Shown here: one piece after another, positions 62,211-64,000 of the stretch
How the letters are laid out: every line of letters starts with the position of its first letter
How positions within the stretch are numbered: position 1 is the stretch's first letter
Source of the DNA: Candidatus Marithrix sp.
Lineage (GTDB): Bacteria; Pseudomonadota; Gammaproteobacteria; Beggiatoales; Beggiatoaceae
DNA: 64,000 nt
Direction: 5' to 3'
NCBI GenBank assembly: GCA_016744775.1
Contig: JADGDS010000001.1
Span: 223,628 to 287,627, forward strand
Translations under genes and position numbers: made by a program
Notes under the pieces: model-generated
Told to the model about the DNA's origin: nothing
Database searches by the model: none
Seen by the model: the letters and a program-made list of their open reading frames with translations, nothing else

Positions 62211-62426
62211 GTGTGTCGAATTGATTACGGTGGACAAATTGAAATTGGTATTTATAATTATAAATAGTTTATAAATTTCTGCTAAGAAGATAAGCGGTAA
62301 TTTCAAGTTGTCAGCAAAACATCAAGTGTTATACAATCCTGAAAGATGGCGTTGTCACACCACAGCACCCGAAATGTTGGGCTTCCTTTCGTCAGCCCAA
62401 CCTACTTATTTTGACAATATATACAT
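62211..62426. other. Gap with a coding trace and a single repeat arm
   Basis: A short plus-strand frame (RIDYGGQIEIGIYNYK then TAG at 62265) may be the end of a lost gene. Bases 62375-62405 are one arm of the GTTGGGCT repeat, closing the third unit. Nothing else is seen. Confidence 0.4.
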
Positions 62427-63992
62427 TTAGCGTAGCAATGGTTCCCCTTTCAAAGCCTGCAATGCTAACAATGTTTGTTCCCCAATCACTCCATCAGCTT
62501 TTAAATTATGTTCAGCTTGAAAAGCAATCACTTTTCTTCTTAAAGAATAATTAAAAAAGGTTGATCTGGATTTAATATTTAATTGCTTTCTGATCCACCT
62601 AACTGCTTTATGAGTAATTCCAACTTTTAATACAGGCATTGGTAACATTGGAGGTTTCCATAAGATTAGAAATTGCCCTAGCCATAATTTGTTAATTTTA
62701 TTAATTGGTATCTCAAAGTTTCTATCAGCAACAGCTAAACTAGCAATATTATCTTGTAAATGTTTGACTACTATATGATATTGCATTCCTTCTGAAGTTA
62801 CTAACTCAATTATAGCCGGACGATTCAAATAGCGTAAATCATCCCATGTACCTATTTTTAAATAACAAGCTAATCCTTGCTTAGCAGCACGTTCACAAGC
62901 TTTCTCTCCAGCTAATTCTAAATAATCAGCTCCCCATAATTTAAATAGAGTTCTAAAAGCTGTTTCTGTACTCGTTACATTTAATAAATATTCTAAATTT
63001 GATACTGGTTTATTATCAATAGCAGTTGGCAGTATGGGAGAAACTATAGGTTCAGAACTAGAAACAGTAGATAGCTCTTGATTACTAAAATCAAGAGTTG
63101 GTTTTAATAACCAAATAATAAAAGAACTTAAGACTAAAACACTAATAAATAAATATATTTTAGGATTAAATATTCTAATAGCTTTGCCACTAATCTCTTC
63201 TATAGCTTGACGGATAATCTCTGCATTTATTTGATTTTTATTATTTACATAACCACCTAATAAAGCGCGATCACAAAGAATATTAATTAAGCGGGGTACA
63301 CCAGCAGAATAACGGTAAATTAATTTAAGAGCAGAATCGGAAAATAATGAACGTGAGACTAATCCACTAATAGCTAAACGATGATTAATATAAGCTTTAG
63401 TATCTTTTGCAGATAAAGGTAAAATATGATAACGCGCTGTAATACGCTGTGATAATTGACGTAGATTATTACCCTTTAATAACTTATTAAGTTCTGGTTG
63501 CCCAACTAAAATTATTTGTAATAATTTATGATCACCAGTTTCTAAATTAGTTAATAACCTAATTTGTTCTAATGCTTCTGCACTCAGATTTTGCGCTTCA
63601 TCAATTATAAATACTGTACGATGACCAACCCTATCAGCCGTCAACAAATAACTAGTAAGTTTATCAATAAAATCTTTATGCTGATATTGTTCCAGACTAT
63701 AACTAATTCTTAATTCATCAAATAAGGATGCCAATAATTCTATTGGAGATAGACAAGGATTGAGTAATAAGGCAACATCAAAATTGTGAGGTAATTGTTC
63801 AATTAGACTACGACATAAAGTCGTTTTACCAGTACCAACTTCACCGGTTAATAAGATAAAACCCGGACCTTCATTGACACCATATATAAGATGTGCTAAA
63901 GCCTCACTATGTCCTGTGCTTGAATAAAAATAATGTGGATCGGGAGTTATAGAAAAAGGTGCTGCATTCAGCCCAAAATGTGCTGTGTACAT
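62427..63992 (-). CDS. ExeA/GspA-like ATPase with peptidoglycan-binding domain
   Basis: The 521-residue inner-membrane protein has an AAA domain typical of ExeA (FGLNAAPFSITPDPHYFYSS, Walker A GEVGTGKTTLCRS near 50, Walker B VFIIDEAQNLS near 127), one membrane span near 280-297, a C39-like periplasmic domain (LLNVTSTETAFRTLFKLWGA, PAIIELVTSEGMQYHIVVKH) and a C-terminal PG_binding_1 domain (VIAFQAEHNLKADGVIGEQT). ExeA with ExeB helps the type II secretin cross peptidoglycan. The ATG is 8 bases from the right edge, so neighbours cannot be seen. The start agrees with the family's MYxxHFGLxxxPF. Confidence 0.93.
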   Translation of the reverse strand: MYTAHFGLNAAPFSITPDPHYFYSSTGHSEALAHLIYGVNEGPGFILLTGEVGTGKTTLCRSLIEQLPHNFDVALLLNPCLSPIELLASLFDELRISYSLEQYQHKDFIDKLTSYLLTADRVGHRTVFIIDEAQNLSAEALEQIRLLTNLETGDHKLLQIILVGQPELNKLLKGNNLRQLSQRITARYHILPLSAKDTKAYINHRLAISGLVSRSLFSDSALKLIYRYSAGVPRLINILCDRALLGGYVNNKNQINAEIIRQAIEEISGKAIRIFNPKIYLFISVLVLSSFIIWLLKPTLDFSNQELSTVSSSEPIVSPILPTAIDNKPVSNLEYLLNVTSTETAFRTLFKLWGADYLELAGEKACERAAKQGLACYLKIGTWDDLRYLNRPAIIELVTSEGMQYHIVVKHLQDNIASLAVADRNFEIPINKINKLWLGQFLILWKPPMLPMPVLKVGITHKAVRWIRKQLNIKSRSTFFNYSLRRKVIAFQAEHNLKADGVIGEQTLLALQALKGEPLLR

Positions 63993-64000
63993 ATAGGAAT

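Noticed and set aside
62215-62267. Short frame RIDYGGQIEIGIYNYK
   Set aside because: It may be the tail of a lost gene but is too short and has no parent in the window.

Overview
The window reads as chromosomal DNA of an AT-rich gammaproteobacterium, most likely a filamentous or giant sulfur oxidiser of the Beggiatoa/Thioploca/Thiomargarita type (Thiotrichales). This is inferred from flavocytochrome c sulfide dehydrogenase (fccAB), soxYZ, an octaheme HAO-like cytochrome, gammaproteobacterial gene orders (complete isc operon, fimV beside asd, dnaX-ybaB), and many short fold-back repeats. No 16S gene is present, so the placement is an inference.

Layout. 0-3.3 kb: the edge of a minus-strand gene, a secreted GH114-like protein, glf and a repeat-rich gap. 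3.3-6.8 kb: metK-ahcY (methyl cycle) and rapZ. 6.8-7.8 kb: an orphan Cas6/Cmx6-like protein with a 60-aa partner and no CRISPR array. 7.8-10.4 kb: a dicarboxylate-type symporter and a PilN/GspL-like protein. 10.4-15.4 kb: the sulfur/nitrogen respiration island, with fccAB divergent from an hao-TPR-soxYZ operon. 15.4-21.1 kb: fimV, asd-leuB-leuD and tyrS. 21.1-31.2 kb: clpSA, RDD protein, alanine-type symporter, sdhA-sucA and queC. 31.2-37.4 kb: a minus-strand run dnaX / coiled-coil protein / ybaB / methyltransferase-RNase HI fusion / amidase-TPR protein, preceded by the 4.5S RNA and tRNA-Ser(GGA) genes. 37.5-41.8 kb: htpG, yhhQ and glgA. 41.8-46.8 kb: an accessory stretch with a BrnT-like toxin-antitoxin pair, a Crp/Dnr-like regulator facing a truncated haemoglobin, an ATPase gene relic, DUF29, ubiX and a YbjQ-YbjQ-M48 operon. 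46.9-48.8 kb: a two-gene ATPase/HNH module resembling Septu (PtuAB). 48.8-54.4 kb: iscRSUA-hscBA-fdx-iscX. 54.6-58.5 kb: two glycosyltransferases, gspK and a DUF455 gene. 58.6-62.4 kb: an eroded region made of three tandem copies of one unit, holding an XRE regulator, a small secreted protein, a dead toxin-antitoxin module and an intact DRB0094-type RNA ligase. 62.4-64 kb: an ExeA/GspA-like ATPase.

How the genes work together. Sulfide electrons enter through FccAB; SoxYZ carries sulfur intermediates; the octaheme enzyme handles nitrogen oxides or hydroxylamine. A Dnr-like regulator and a globin with an FNR/DNR box at the class II position suggest control by nitric oxide or oxygen. ISC genes supply Fe-S clusters to these pathways. 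GspK, ExeA-like and PilN/GspL-like proteins are scattered parts of secretion or pilus machinery.

The most unusual items are an amidase-like domain whose catalytic residues appear in circularly permuted order (31.2-33.1 kb), the array-less Cas6-like pair (6.9-7.7 kb), the PtuAB-like pair beside the isc operon, and the tandem-triplicated ruin around the RNA ligase, whose ribosome binding site is borrowed from a dead copy of a neighbouring gene.
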